64,000 bases of DNA, taken from CAWJMD01 sp963700925 (GTDB taxonomy: Bacteria; Actinomycetota; Actinomycetes; Actinomycetales; CAWJMD01). The notes under the pieces were generated by a model. That model ran no database searches. It was not told where the DNA came from and saw only the letters and a program-made list of their open reading frames with translations. Position numbers and translations under genes: made by a program. The stretch spans positions 1,116,001-1,180,000 of the forward strand of contig OY969553.1 in the NCBI GenBank assembly GCA_963700925.1. Direction: 5' to 3'. Positions 48,655 through 61,119 of the stretch are shown here, piece by piece. How positions within the stretch are numbered: position 1 is the first letter of the stretch; each line of letters begins with the position of its first letter.

Positions 48655-49503
48655 TCAGCCCTCCGATCCGGTGCTCGGGGCGGCTGCCGGCGCCTCGCCG
48701 GCCGGTGCTGCACTGGCCGCGGCGGTCTCGCCCGTCGTGGCCGATGCTGAAGCGGGCGCGGACGCCGCCTCGGGACGGCGGCCACGCGCAGGGCGCTCGG
48801 CCCGGTCGCGGCTCGGTCCACGCGGCGGGCGCGGGGCCTGGGCCTGCTGGGCGGCGAGCTCCTTCGCGGTGACGTCGCCCTTGTAGATCCAGACCTTCAC
48901 GCCGATGCGGCCGAAGGTGGTCTTCGCCTCGTAGAAGCCGTAGTCGATCTGGGCGCGCAGGGTGTGCAGCGGCACCCGGCCCTCGCGGTAGAACTCCGAG
49001 CGGCTCATCTCGGCGCCGCCGAGACGGCCCGAGCACTGCACGCGGATGCCCTTGGCACCGGCGCGCTGCGAGGTCTGCATGCCCTTGCGCATGGCACGAC
49101 GGAACGACACCCGGCTCGACAGTTGCTCGGCGATGCCCTGGGCCACGAGCTGCGCATCGGTCTCGGGGTTCTTCACCTCGAGGATGTTCAGCTGCACCTG
49201 CTTGCCGGTGAGCTTCTCGAGCTCGCCACGCAGGCGGTCGGCCTCGGCGCCGCGGCGGCCGATCACGATGCCCGGACGCGCGGTGTGGATGTCGACGCGA
49301 ACGCGGTCACGCGTCCGCTCGATCTCGACCTTGGAGATGCCGGCGCGCTCCATGCCCGTCGCCATGAGGGCGCGGATGGCCACGTCCTCCTTGACGTAGT
49401 CGCGGTAGCGCTGGCCGGCCTTGGTGCTGTCGGCGAACCACCGCGACTTGTGGTCGGTGGTGATGCCCAGCCGGAACCCGTGCGGGTTGACCTTCTGTCC
49501 CAC
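48655..49503 (-). CDS. rpsC: 30S ribosomal protein S3
   Basis: 282 residues from GTG 49503. The KH domain (about 40-110; GIVIGRRGAEADRLRGELEKLTG) and the C-terminal S3 domain (GAKGIRVQCSGRLGGAEMSRSEFYREGRVPLHTLRAQIDYG) are complete. The last 65 residues are a low-complexity Arg/Pro then Ala/Ser tail. Last codon is 3 bp from the rplP start. Confidence 0.98.
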   Translation of the reverse strand: MGQKVNPHGFRLGITTDHKSRWFADSTKAGQRYRDYVKEDVAIRALMATGMERAGISKVEIERTRDRVRVDIHTARPGIVIGRRGAEADRLRGELEKLTGKQVQLNILEVKNPETDAQLVAQGIAEQLSSRVSFRRAMRKGMQTSQRAGAKGIRVQCSGRLGGAEMSRSEFYREGRVPLHTLRAQIDYGFYEAKTTFGRIGVKVWIYKGDVTAKELAAQQAQAPRPPRGPSRDRAERPARGRRPEAASAPASASATTGETAAASAAPAGEAPAAAPSTGSEG

Positions 49504-50027
49504 TAGGAGTTCCTCCCCTTCTCAGTGGCCTTGGAGGCCGGCGCCTTCTTGGCGGTCGTCTTCTGCGCGGTGGCCTTCTTGGCCGGCGCCTTCTTGGCCG
49601 TGGCCTTCTTGGCAGTGGTCTTCTGGGCCGGCTTGCGGGCCGAGCCGGTGACCGGGGGCTTGGTGGCCTTCACGCCGTCGTCGGGCCCACCGACCACCAC
49701 GGTGATGTGGCTGGTGCGCTTGCGGACGCGGAACGCGCGACCCTGTGCCCGCGGACGGAACCGCTTCATCGTCGGTCCCTCGTCCACGTATGCGGTGTGG
49801 ACGACCAGCTCGCGCTCGTCGAAGGCGACCGATGCCTGGTCGGCCTTCACCCTGGCGTTGGCGATCGCACTGGCGACCACCTTGTACACCGGCTCGCTCG
49901 CTGCCTGCGGTGCCCACTCGAGCACCGCGAGCGCGTCGCCTGCCTGGCGGCCACGGATGAGGTCGACGACGCGCCGAGCCTTCTGGGGCGTGACACGGAC
50001 GTACCGCGCCTGCGCCTTGGCTTCCAT
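49503..50027 (-). CDS. rplV: 50S ribosomal protein L22
   Basis: 174 residues. Residues 1-112 are canonical (ARYVRVTPQKARRVVDLIRGRQAGDALAVL; the exit-tunnel hairpin KRFRPRAQGRAFRVRKRTSHITVVV). A 60-residue Lys/Ala/Pro/Thr tail with repeated KKA(P/T) units follows, similar to histone H1 tails. It overlaps rpsC by one base. Confidence 0.97.
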   Translation of the reverse strand: MEAKAQARYVRVTPQKARRVVDLIRGRQAGDALAVLEWAPQAASEPVYKVVASAIANARVKADQASVAFDERELVVHTAYVDEGPTMKRFRPRAQGRAFRVRKRTSHITVVVGGPDDGVKATKPPVTGSARKPAQKTTAKKATAKKAPAKKATAQKTTAKKAPASKATEKGRNS

Positions 50028-50084
50028 CGCTTGTCCTACCTTCTCGTCTCTTCGCCGGAGTCGCTCGTCGTCACTGACCGGGGG

Positions 50085-50366
50085 TCAGCGGCGACGGCTC
50101 TTCCGGTCGTCCTTCTCGTGGCCACGGAAGGTCCGTGTGGGGGCGAACTCGCCGAGCTTGTGCCCGACCATCGACTCCGTGACGAACACCGGGACGTGCT
50201 TGCGGCCGTCGTGCACGGCGAGCGTGTGACCGAGCATCTCCGGCACGATCATCGAGCGCCGGGACCAGGTCTTGATGACGTTCTTGGTCCCCTTCTCGTT
50301 CTGCACGTCCACCTTCTTCTGCAGGTGGTCGTCCACGAAGGGGCCCTTCTTCAGGCTGCGAGGCAT
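50085..50366 (-). CDS. rpsS: 30S ribosomal protein S19
   Basis: 93 residues: MPRSLKKGPFVDDHLQKKV, WSRRSMIVPEMLGHTLAVHDGRKHVPVFVTESMVGHKLGEFAPTRTF. Usual length and motifs. 14 bp after rplB. Confidence 0.99.
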   Translation of the reverse strand: MPRSLKKGPFVDDHLQKKVDVQNEKGTKNVIKTWSRRSMIVPEMLGHTLAVHDGRKHVPVFVTESMVGHKLGEFAPTRTFRGHEKDDRKSRRR

Positions 50367-50380
50367 GTGATGGGCTCCTG

Positions 50381-51211
<831 letters not shown>

Positions 51212-51252
51212 GGGAGTCAGTCCTCGTCAGTTCTCGGTTTCGCAGCACCCGG

Positions 51253-51564
51253 TCAGGAGACCGGGCCCCCGAAGATGTCGATGGTGCCCTCGCGGAGCGT
51301 GACGATTGCGCGCTTGGTGTCCTTGCGCTTGCCGGTGCCGAAGCGGGTCCGGCGCGTCTTGCCGGTGCGGTTGAGCGTGTTCACGGACGCGACCTTGACA
51401 CCGAAGATCTTCTCCACGGCCAGCCGGATCTCTGTCTTGTTCGCGCGGGGGTCGACCAGGAACGTGTACTTGCCCTGGTCGAGGAGCCCGTAGCTCTTCT
51501 CCGAGACGACCGGCGCGAGCAGGATGTCGCGCGGGTCCTTCTGGACGTTGAACAGCGTGGTCAC
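51253..51564 (-). CDS. rplW: 50S ribosomal protein L23
   Basis: 103 residues from GTG 51564, overlapping the rplD stop by 4 bp. DILLAPVVSEKSYGLLDQGKYTFLVDPRANKTEIRLAVEKIFGVKVASVNTLN is conserved; it forms the docking site for SRP and trigger factor at the tunnel exit. Confidence 0.98.
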   Translation of the reverse strand: MTTLFNVQKDPRDILLAPVVSEKSYGLLDQGKYTFLVDPRANKTEIRLAVEKIFGVKVASVNTLNRTGKTRRTRFGTGKRKDTKRAIVTLREGTIDIFGGPVS

Positions 51565-52337
51565 TTGTCGCCCTCCTCGGCCTTGGGCGTCTTCTTCGTG
51601 CTGACGGCCTCGGCCTCGCCGTCCGCCGAGACCTCGGACTCGCTCGCGACCGCCTTGGCGCCCTTGCCGGTGGTCGGACCGGTGAGGAAGGCCTTCAGGG
51701 CGTCCTCGGTGAAGACGATGTCGTCGGAGCACAGCACGTCGTAGGTGTTCAGCTGGTCGCTGACCAGCAGGTGCACCCGGTCGGCGTTGCGCAGGCTCTT
51801 CCACGCGACCTCGTCGCGGCGGTCGAGCACGACCAGCACGTTCTTGCGGCTGGCGACGTTGGCGAGTGCCTTGACGGCGTCGCCCGTCGACGGGGCGTCG
51901 CCGCTGACCAGCGAGCTGACCACGTGCACGCGACCGTGGCGTGCCCGGTCGGACAGGGCACCGCGCAGTGCGGCGGCCTTCATCTTCTTGGGGGTGCGCT
52001 GGCTGTAGTCACGCGGCGTCGGGCCGTGCACGATGCCACCGCCGGCGAACTGCGGGGCGCGGGACGAGCCCTGGCGGGCGCGGCCGGTGCCCTTCTGCTT
52101 GTGCGGCTTGGCTCCACCGCCGCGGACCTCGCCGCGGCTCTTGGTGGAGTGCGTGCCCTGGCGGGCGGCAGCCAGCTGGGCCACCACGACCTGGTGGATC
52201 AGGGGGACGTTCGTCTGCACGTCGAACACCTCGGCGGGCAGCACGACCGTGCCGCTCTTCTTGCCCTTGGCGTCGACGACGTCGATCTCTGCGCCCTCAA
52301 CCGTGGGCTCACTCTTCTTCTTCGTGGCGGTGGCCAT
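51561..52337 (-). CDS. rplD: 50S ribosomal protein L4
   Basis: 258 residues. The exit-tunnel loop (THSTKSRGEVRGGGAKPHKQKGTGRARQGSSRAPQFAGGGIVHGP) and the globular part are complete. An N-terminal 15-residue and a C-terminal 35-residue low-complexity extension make it longer than E. coli L4 (201). L4 autoregulates the S10 operon in E. coli. Confidence 0.98.
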   Translation of the reverse strand: MATATKKKSEPTVEGAEIDVVDAKGKKSGTVVLPAEVFDVQTNVPLIHQVVVAQLAAARQGTHSTKSRGEVRGGGAKPHKQKGTGRARQGSSRAPQFAGGGIVHGPTPRDYSQRTPKKMKAAALRGALSDRARHGRVHVVSSLVSGDAPSTGDAVKALANVASRKNVLVVLDRRDEVAWKSLRNADRVHLLVSDQLNTYDVLCSDDIVFTEDALKAFLTGPTTGKGAKAVASESEVSADGEAEAVSTKKTPKAEEGDK

Positions 52338-52338
52338 C

Positions 52339-53031
52339 TCAGGCTCCCTTCACGGTCTTGGCGGCGACGCGCACGAGGACGACCCCGCCGCGCGGGCCGG
52401 GGATCGCTCCCTTGACCAGCAGCAGACCGCGCTCGGTGTCCACCGCGTGCACGGTGAGGTTCTGGGTGGTCTGGCGCTCGTGGCCCATCCGTCCGGCCAT
52501 CTTCATGCCCTTGAAGACGCGGCCCGGGGTGGCGCAGCCACCGATCGAGCCCGGCTTGCGGTGGTTGCGGTGCGCACCGTGGGAGGCGCCGACGCCGTGG
52601 AAGCCGTGGCGCTTCATCACGCCCGCGTAGCCCTTGCCCTTGGTGGTGCCCGTGACGTCGACGACCTGCCCGGCGGAGAAGACGTCGACCGTCAGCTCCT
52701 GCCCGAGCTCGAGGCCCTCGACGGCCTGGGTCCGTAGCTCGACCAGGTGCCGGCGCGGGGTGACCCCGGCCTTGGCAAAGTGCCCGGCGAGTGGCTGGGT
52801 GACCTTGCGGGGGTCGATCGCGCCGAAGGCGATCTGGACGGCGGAGTAGCCGTCGTTCTCGGCGGTGCGCAGTTGCGTCACGACGCAGGGCCCGGCCTCG
52901 ACCACGGTCACCGGGACCAGCCGACCGGCGTCGTCCCAGACCTGGGTCATGCCCAGCTTGGTGCCCAGGAGCCCGGTGACGGTGCCGGTGGCGGCGTCGG
53001 CGCCCGCGGAGGCGTCTGTAGCGGTAGTCAT
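52339..53031 (-). CDS. rplC: 50S ribosomal protein L3
   Basis: 230 residues. GLLGTKLGMTQVWDDAGRLVPVTVVEAGPCVV near the start and the peptidyl-transferase finger (MKRHGFHGVGASHGAHRNHRKPGSIG) are typical. One base separates it from rplD; 10 bp from rpsJ. Confidence 0.99.
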   Translation of the reverse strand: MTTATDASAGADAATGTVTGLLGTKLGMTQVWDDAGRLVPVTVVEAGPCVVTQLRTAENDGYSAVQIAFGAIDPRKVTQPLAGHFAKAGVTPRRHLVELRTQAVEGLELGQELTVDVFSAGQVVDVTGTTKGKGYAGVMKRHGFHGVGASHGAHRNHRKPGSIGGCATPGRVFKGMKMAGRMGHERQTTQNLTVHAVDTERGLLLVKGAIPGPRGGVVLVRVAAKTVKGA

Positions 53032-53041
53032 CAGGGATTCC

Positions 53042-53350
53042 TCAGAGCTTGATCTCGATGTTCACGTCGGCCGGCAGGTCGAGTCGCATCAGCGAGTCGA
53101 CGGCCTTGGGCGTGGGGTCGATGATGTCGATGAGCCGCTTGTGCGTGCGCATCTCGAAGTGCTCGCGGCTGTCCTTGTACTTGTGGGGCGACCGGATGAC
53201 GCAGAAAACGTTCTTCTCCGTCGGCAGCGGCACCGGCCCCACGACCGTCGCGCCAGCGCGGGTCACCGTGTCGACGATCTTGCGCGCCGAGCTGTCGATG
53301 ACCTCGTGGTCGTAGGACTTGAGCCGGATGCGGATCTTCTGTCCCGCCAT
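53042..53350 (-). CDS. rpsJ: 30S ribosomal protein S10
   Basis: 102 residues: MAGQKIRIRLKSYDHEVIDSSARKIVDTVTRAGATVVGPVPLPTEK with the loop that also serves transcription antitermination with NusB. First gene of the S10 operon, preceded by a 408-bp gene-free region. Confidence 0.99.
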   Translation of the reverse strand: MAGQKIRIRLKSYDHEVIDSSARKIVDTVTRAGATVVGPVPLPTEKNVFCVIRSPHKYKDSREHFEMRTHKRLIDIIDPTPKAVDSLMRLDLPADVNIEIKL

Positions 53351-53673
53351 GGCGTCGTCTGACTCTCTCTCGTCGTACCGCTGCTTGTGGTCCCGGATCG
53401 TGCTGGCGTCCCGACCCCCGCGCTCGGGTGTGTCGCACTTCGCGGCGCACGTTCACGCTCGCACCTGTGCGGTGCTGCCCTCGTCGGATGGTCGGCCCGG
53501 CTGTACTGCGATGACCCGGGCGCCGGCACTTGGGGCACCTGCTCCCCCACGCGACCGCACACTTCGCAGTCGTCGCGTGCGCCGGACAACCTGTCCATAG
53601 TGCCAGAGGCCCGAGGCCTTTGGCGAATCCGCACCGGCCTCGTGACGACGGCCTGGTGCGGGTGTGATCACGC

Positions 53674-53705
53674 CGGTGGGCGCCGCCCTGAGGCGGCGCC
53701 CACCG
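53674..53705 (-). terminator. Terminator downstream of tuf
   Basis: Arms 53674-53687 and 53692-53705 (CGGTGGGCGCCGCC and its complement) form a perfect 14-bp stem with a CTGA tetraloop, about 55 bases past the tuf stop. The longest stem found in the window. Confidence 0.75.
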
Positions 53706-53707
53706 CG

Positions 53708-53752
53708 TTGATCAGCTGTTGATCAGCTGTTGATCAGCTGTTTGATCGGCTG
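53708..53752. repeat. 11-bp tandem repeat after tuf
   Basis: TTGATCAGCTG occurs three times exactly and a fourth time as TTTGATCGGCTG, directly between the tuf stop and its terminator stem. Each unit contains the palindrome TGATCA and the sequence CAGCTG. It is transcribed as the tuf 3' untranslated region. Confidence 0.85.
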
Positions 53753-53758
53753 CTGGAC

Positions 53759-54952
<1,194 letters not shown>

Positions 54953-55029
54953 TGGGGGTCCTCCTTGGAGCTTGTCGTGTACGCCGTCCGCTGCCGGATC
55001 GCAGTCGGATCGAACGAGGGGGGAGTGTA

Positions 55030-55049
55030 GTCGCCGTTGTCTCGGCGAC
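55030..55049 (-). other. Hairpin between fusA and tuf
   Basis: GTCGCCG and CGGCGAC pair perfectly over 7 bp around a 6-base loop. On the coding strand TACACT (55024-55029) follows immediately and could be a -10 element, but no matching -35 was found. It may attenuate or process the transcript before tuf. Confidence 0.4.
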
Positions 55050-55092
55050 GGTGCTTGAGGTTGGGCTCGGTCAACCCTGCGTCTGCAGGACC

Positions 55093-57195
<2,103 letters not shown>

Positions 57196-57225
57196 GGTGG
57201 TCAAGCCTCTTCTCTCAGCGTGTCA

Positions 57226-57250
57226 GTGGGGCGGCCGCATGTCGCCCCAC
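57226..57250 (-). other. Hairpin between rpsG and fusA
   Basis: GTGGGGCG (57226-57233) and CGCCCCAC (57243-57250) form a perfect 8-bp stem with a 9-base loop, 22 bases past the rpsG stop. Possible attenuator or translation-control element ahead of fusA. Confidence 0.4.
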
Positions 57251-57272
57251 GCGGGGCGGGCAGCCGCCGCGG

Positions 57273-57742
57273 TCACCAGCGGTAGTGCGCGAAGGCCTTG
57301 TTCGACTCGGCCATCTTGTGCACGTCCTCGCGCCGCTTCACGGCGGCACCGAGCCCGTTGCTGGCGTCCAGGATCTCGTTCATGAGGCGCTCGGTCATCG
57401 TCTTTTCGCGGCGCGCCTGGGCGTACCCGACCAGCCAGCGCAGAGCCAGGGTGGTCGACCGTCCGGGCTTCACCTCGACCGGCACCTGGTAGGTGGCGCC
57501 GCCCACGCGGCGGCTCTTGACCTCGAGGGCAGGACGGACGTTGTCCATGGCGCGCTTGAGCGCGACGACGGGGTCGGCGCCGGTCTTGTCGCGGGCACCC
57601 TCGAGGGCGCCGTACACGATCCGCTCGGCGGTGGACTTCTTGCCGTCCGACAGCACCTTGTTCACCAGCTGGGTCACCAGCGGCGAGTTGTAGACCGGGT
57701 CGATCACGAGCGGCCGCTTCGGGGCCGGTCCCTTGCGCGGCA

Positions 57743-57743
<1 letters not shown>
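57273..57743 (-). CDS. rpsG: 30S ribosomal protein S7
   Basis: 156 residues: MPRKGPAPKRPLVIDPVYNSPLVTQLVNKVLSDGKKSTAERIVY, WLVGYAQARREKTMTERLMNEILDA, and an AHYRW end. Start overlaps the rpsL stop by one base (TAATG). Organises the 3' domain of 16S rRNA. Confidence 0.99.
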
Positions 57744-58117
<374 letters not shown>

Positions 58118-58284
58118 TACGTCTCCGTCTGTCGTCGTGGTGGAACTCTCGCTCACGAGCCCGATCTCGCCCCCCGAGGTCGGGCGTGTCGACCTGAGTG
58201 GCCACGTGTGGCCCTTGGGTCCGTGAGGTCGGTGTGTTGGCCGCCCCCGCCCGGTCAGGCAACAGGAGCCACGCGCACGTAAGG

Positions 58285-58300
58285 GCCCGGCATGCCGGGC
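58285..58300. terminator. Short palindrome after the lipoprotein gene
   Basis: GCCCGG-CATG-CCGGGC, a 6-bp stem with a tetraloop, 48 bases past the lipoprotein stop and downstream of the -10 of the proposed rpsL promoter. It would form in the rpsL leader as well as in any read-through transcript. Confidence 0.35.
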
Positions 58301-58310
58301 ACGAGAACCC

Positions 58311-58340
58311 AGCGTATCGCTGTGCTCCGGCGAGCGTCAA
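58311..58340 (-). promoter_or_regulatory. Probable housekeeping promoter of rpsL-rpsG-fusA-tuf
   Basis: On the minus strand TTGACG (58335-58340) and TACGCT (58311-58316) are separated by 18 bp, a good sigma-70-type match. The start codon lies about 195 bases downstream, so a long leader is implied. Confidence 0.6.
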
Positions 58341-58347
58341 AACGCGG

Positions 58348-58710
58348 TCAGCGCGGGGCGATCACCACGCGCCCGGTCTTGGAGCCGGGCTCGACCTCAC
58401 CCTCCTCGCCGGGGCGGATGTCGATGACCTCCCACGTCTCCCCGTCGATCGTGACGGTGTCGCCCACGGCGACCACGCCACCCTCCGCGTCGTCGCCGGT
58501 GACGCTCACGCGAGCGGAGTCGGCACTGACGTTCGACGCGACCACGCGCACGGCGCCCAGGTTCTGGGGCTGGGTCTCGACCAGGACGACCGCACCGTCC
58601 TCGGACGCGAGCGGCGCCGTCTCGCCGTCGCCGCCGCAGGCGGCCAGGACGCCCGCCGCGAGCACCACGACGGCGGCGAGGACAACGGCTCGCCCGGAGC
58701 GAGGCCTCAC
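58348..58710 (-). CDS. Small lipoprotein, partner of the calpain-like protease
   Basis: 120 residues from GTG 58710, overlapping the upstream stop by 4 bp (GTGA). A lipoprotein signal peptide ends in VLAAC, so Cys25 would be lipidated and the protein held on the outer face of the membrane. The mature part is a small all-beta domain (VVASNVSADSARVSVTGDD, VVAVGDTVTIDGETWEVIDI). I do not recognise the family. Coupled translation with the protease suggests a partner, chaperone or inhibitor; immunity to the protease is a guess. Confidence 0.75.
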   Translation of the reverse strand: MRPRSGRAVVLAAVVVLAAGVLAACGGDGETAPLASEDGAVVLVETQPQNLGAVRVVASNVSADSARVSVTGDDAEGGVVAVGDTVTIDGETWEVIDIRPGEEGEVEPGSKTGRVVIAPR

Positions 58711-60041
58711 GGCGTCACCTCGTTCAGGTGGAACTCGCGGAAGTCCCTCGTGAAGTCCTCGAAGCTCATCGTGATCGGAGGGTAGTCGTCGATGCCCCAG
58801 GGGTTCACCACCGTGACCGTGCCTGCCTCGGCGTCGATGTCGCTGACGTAGTACGCGTGCCCGGTGACCAGGCCGCCGTCGGCGGGGTCGCGGTCGTAGC
58901 GCGGGTGGTCGTCGCCGTCCGACAGGCTGCTCAGGGCGATCGCGCCGCCCCCGTCCAGCAGCCGGTCGAGGTCGCCGATCGACGGCAGGTCGTCGCCGCC
59001 CATGCTCGAGGTCTCCTGCCCGGTCAGCGCGTCGAGAGCACGCGCAGGCGAGTCGCCCTCGAGGTCGGCGAAGTCTCCGGCGTGCAGCGCCATCGCCTTC
59101 TCCAGCACGAGCGGCCACAGCTCGGCCTCGCTCCCGCGGCGCGGGTCGTCCACGAAGGCCGGGGTCCCGTCCGGCTTGAGCACCATGTCGGGGGTGACCG
59201 TGACCTCCACCGGGCTGCCGTCGTCGTACAGCGTGACGGTGAACGACCCGTTCGGGTTCTCGCGGATGTTGCGCTCCAGCAGCTCGGGGTGGGTCTGGGC
59301 GACGGCCATCATCGAGGCGATGAACCAGCAGTCGCCGATCGCGCCCTGGCGAACGTCCTCCGGGTGCACTGCCGGCTCGTCGCCGTCGACGTCGAAGAGG
59401 TCGAAGTCGAGGTCGCCGTACTCGGCGGTGTTCGCGGTGCTCCCAGGGTCGTCGCGGGCGTCGTCGCCGCCGACGTTCTCGAACCCGGGCTGCAGCTCGG
59501 ACGTGAAATCGGCCAGCCTCTCGAGGGTTTCGCGCGAGGCGCGCTCGGCCAACAGGTTCCAGAACTGGCGACGCCGCTCCCGGTCCCAGCCGGAGCCGAG
59601 CCAGCCGTCGTCCATCTCGTCGACGAGGTGCCGCAGGTCGTCGTCGGACAGCTCGGCCACGACCGCATCGATCTCACGTCCGTTGAGGCCGCCGAGGGTG
59701 TCGAAGATGCTGTCGAGCTCGCCGCTGCGGACGCCGTTCCAGCCGCCGTCGAGGTCGTCACGGATCTGGTCGAGGGCGTCGGAAACCCTTGTGGGGTCGA
59801 CCTCTTCACGATCCGAGTCGTCGCCGGCCCCGTACTCCGTCGGCGAGTCGTCGCCGCCGCACGACCCCTCCTGGGTCGTCACCGAGCGGACGGCGCACGC
59901 GACCTGCTGGCTGACCTCGGGCGCGACGGACGCGAAGGCCGACACGACGATGCCGATCAGCAGCGCGACGACCACCAGCACGCCGACGTACTCGAGTGCG
60001 GCGCTGCCCGTTTCGCGCCGCGCCAAGCAAGTGCGCGCCAT
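58707..60041 (-). CDS. Calpain-family (C2) cysteine protease with TadE-like N-terminal membrane segment
   Basis: 444 residues from ATG 60041. Residues about 8-38 (RRETGSAALEYVGVLVVVALLIGIVVSAFAS) match the N-terminal processing and membrane motif of TadE/Flp-type pilin-like proteins. A Cys-containing, then strongly acidic helical region (50-210) follows. The C-terminal half is a calpain-type protease: Cys238 in GAIGDCWFIASMMA, His395 in GHAYYVSD and Asn413 in VVNPWG complete the triad. No calcium-binding EF hands are seen, though acidic stretches abound. The topology suggests a protease outside the membrane. A lipoprotein gene overlaps its end. Confidence 0.88.
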   Translation of the reverse strand: MARTCLARRETGSAALEYVGVLVVVALLIGIVVSAFASVAPEVSQQVACAVRSVTTQEGSCGGDDSPTEYGAGDDSDREEVDPTRVSDALDQIRDDLDGGWNGVRSGELDSIFDTLGGLNGREIDAVVAELSDDDLRHLVDEMDDGWLGSGWDRERRRQFWNLLAERASRETLERLADFTSELQPGFENVGGDDARDDPGSTANTAEYGDLDFDLFDVDGDEPAVHPEDVRQGAIGDCWFIASMMAVAQTHPELLERNIRENPNGSFTVTLYDDGSPVEVTVTPDMVLKPDGTPAFVDDPRRGSEAELWPLVLEKAMALHAGDFADLEGDSPARALDALTGQETSSMGGDDLPSIGDLDRLLDGGGAIALSSLSDGDDHPRYDRDPADGGLVTGHAYYVSDIDAEAGTVTVVNPWGIDDYPPITMSFEDFTRDFREFHLNEVTP

Positions 60042-60408
60042 CCCGCGAGGATGGCCGGGCCTGGCGAGAGTGCCCTGGGCCTGGAGTCCCGGTGTCGGGC
60101 CCGTTGCCGGGCCCAGGCGACGGTCTCGACCAGCTGAAGGGCGGGACGAGCGCGCAGCGTGCACAGCGGGAGGAGTCGTGGACGGAAAGCCGCGCTGGTG
60201 GGCTGATCCGGCGTGCCGCTCCTCCCGGTGTGCCCACGCGGGAAGGGCTCGCTACTGGTCCAGCGTGTGCTCGCCGACCGAGATAGCGGTCAGCACAGTC
60301 CAGGTCCTCGTCAGCTGAGACCCCTCCCTCTGGTCATCCCTGTGGCGGGTGACGGCGGTCATCCTCGGGACGCTGTTCAGCGCCTGGAGATCTGCCGATC
60401 ATTGCCAT
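60042..60408. promoter_or_regulatory. 367-bp divergent intergenic region
   Basis: Separates the calpain-like gene from the LURP-one-like gene. I see no gene-like open frame and no strong hairpin. A weak inverted repeat, GACCG-N6-CGGTC, lies near 60275-60291. Promoters for both neighbours must be here. Confidence 0.4.
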
Positions 60409-61032
60409 ATGAGCACCCCGACCCTCTCGACGTCGCGACGGCTCCTCGTCACGAAGCCGTTCAGCCTGGCCAACCGCTACGAGATCCGGGACCTCGGGAC
60501 CGACGGCGAGCCGGGGAGGATCCTTGCGTCGGCACAGCAGAAGGCCTTCGCCTTCCATGAGCAGGTCACGTTCTTCTCGGACGTCGCCCCCGAGGTGCCC
60601 GCGTACTCCATGCGGGCCCGGAACGTGATCCTGGTCAGCGCGACCTACGACGTGCAGGACGGCGACGACGTCCCGCTCGGCACGCTGCACCGGCACGGAG
60701 CGTTGCTGAGCCCGCCGAGCTGGCAGCTGGACGCCGAGACGGTGTCGGCCGCCGGGCAGCAGGTCGCAGGCCTGACGGCCTTCTGGCGTCGGACGCGGGG
60801 CCGCGCGCCGTTCGTCGACCTCGAGCTGCTGGACCGCGACCACCAGGTCGTCCTGGTGTGCGGACGCCGGCCTGGCCTGCGCGACTCCTACCTGGTGGAG
60901 GTTCGGGACGGCCGGGTCGACGGGCGCCTCGCCGCATCGGTGGCTGTCGCACTCGACCTCGCCCGCCGGCGCAACAACGGGTCCGACGGCGGCGGCGCGT
61001 CCGTCGGCGGGGCCGTCGCCGCGGCCGGGTAG
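60409..61032 (+). CDS. LURP-one-related / tubby-like domain protein
   Basis: 207 residues. The strand pattern FSLANRYEIRDLGTDGEPGRILASAQQKAFAFHEQVTFFSD resembles LURP-one/scramblase-like (tubby C2) domains. These fold as a beta-barrel around a hydrophobic helix and have no known enzyme activity in bacteria. The last 25 residues are Gly/Ala-rich. The start is ATG 60409. It converges on rpoC across an 87-bp gap with a two-way hairpin. Confidence 0.65.
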   Translation: MSTPTLSTSRRLLVTKPFSLANRYEIRDLGTDGEPGRILASAQQKAFAFHEQVTFFSDVAPEVPAYSMRARNVILVSATYDVQDGDDVPLGTLHRHGALLSPPSWQLDAETVSAAGQQVAGLTAFWRRTRGRAPFVDLELLDRDHQVVLVCGRRPGLRDSYLVEVRDGRVDGRLAASVAVALDLARRRNNGSDGGGASVGGAVAAAG

Positions 61033-61064
61033 CAGCCCCTCCACCACAGACCGCCGCACGACAG

Positions 61065-61098
61065 CGAGGGCCGGCCACCAGATGGTGACCGGCCCTCG
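61065..61098. terminator. Bidirectional terminator between rpoC and the LURP-like gene
   Basis: CGAGGGCCGG pairs with CCGGCCCTCG (10 bp), then after one mismatch CACCA/TGGTG (5 bp) extend the stem. It lies midway between the two converging stops and would work on both strands. Confidence 0.7.
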
Positions 61099-61119
61099 TC
61101 GTTCAGATTGAGCGGTTGA

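Larger units (their letters stand above)
53351..53758 (-). promoter_or_regulatory. 408-bp gene-free region between tuf and rpsJ (S10 leader)
   Basis: No open frame here looks like a gene on codon pattern or family match. The left 300 bp must hold the S10 promoter and leader; the only promoter-like string I see on the minus strand, CACTAT near 53600, lacks a good -35. The right end contains the tuf terminator (53674-53705) and an 11-bp tandem repeat (53708-53752). Confidence 0.5.

Noticed and set aside
53351..53650. Possible small gene in the S10 leader
   Set aside because: Short frames exist on both strands, but none has a ribosome site with typical actinobacterial third-position bias or family resemblance.
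60275..60291. GACCG-N6-CGGTC as an operator before the calpain-like gene
   Set aside because: Five-base GC-rich arms are expected by chance in this composition.
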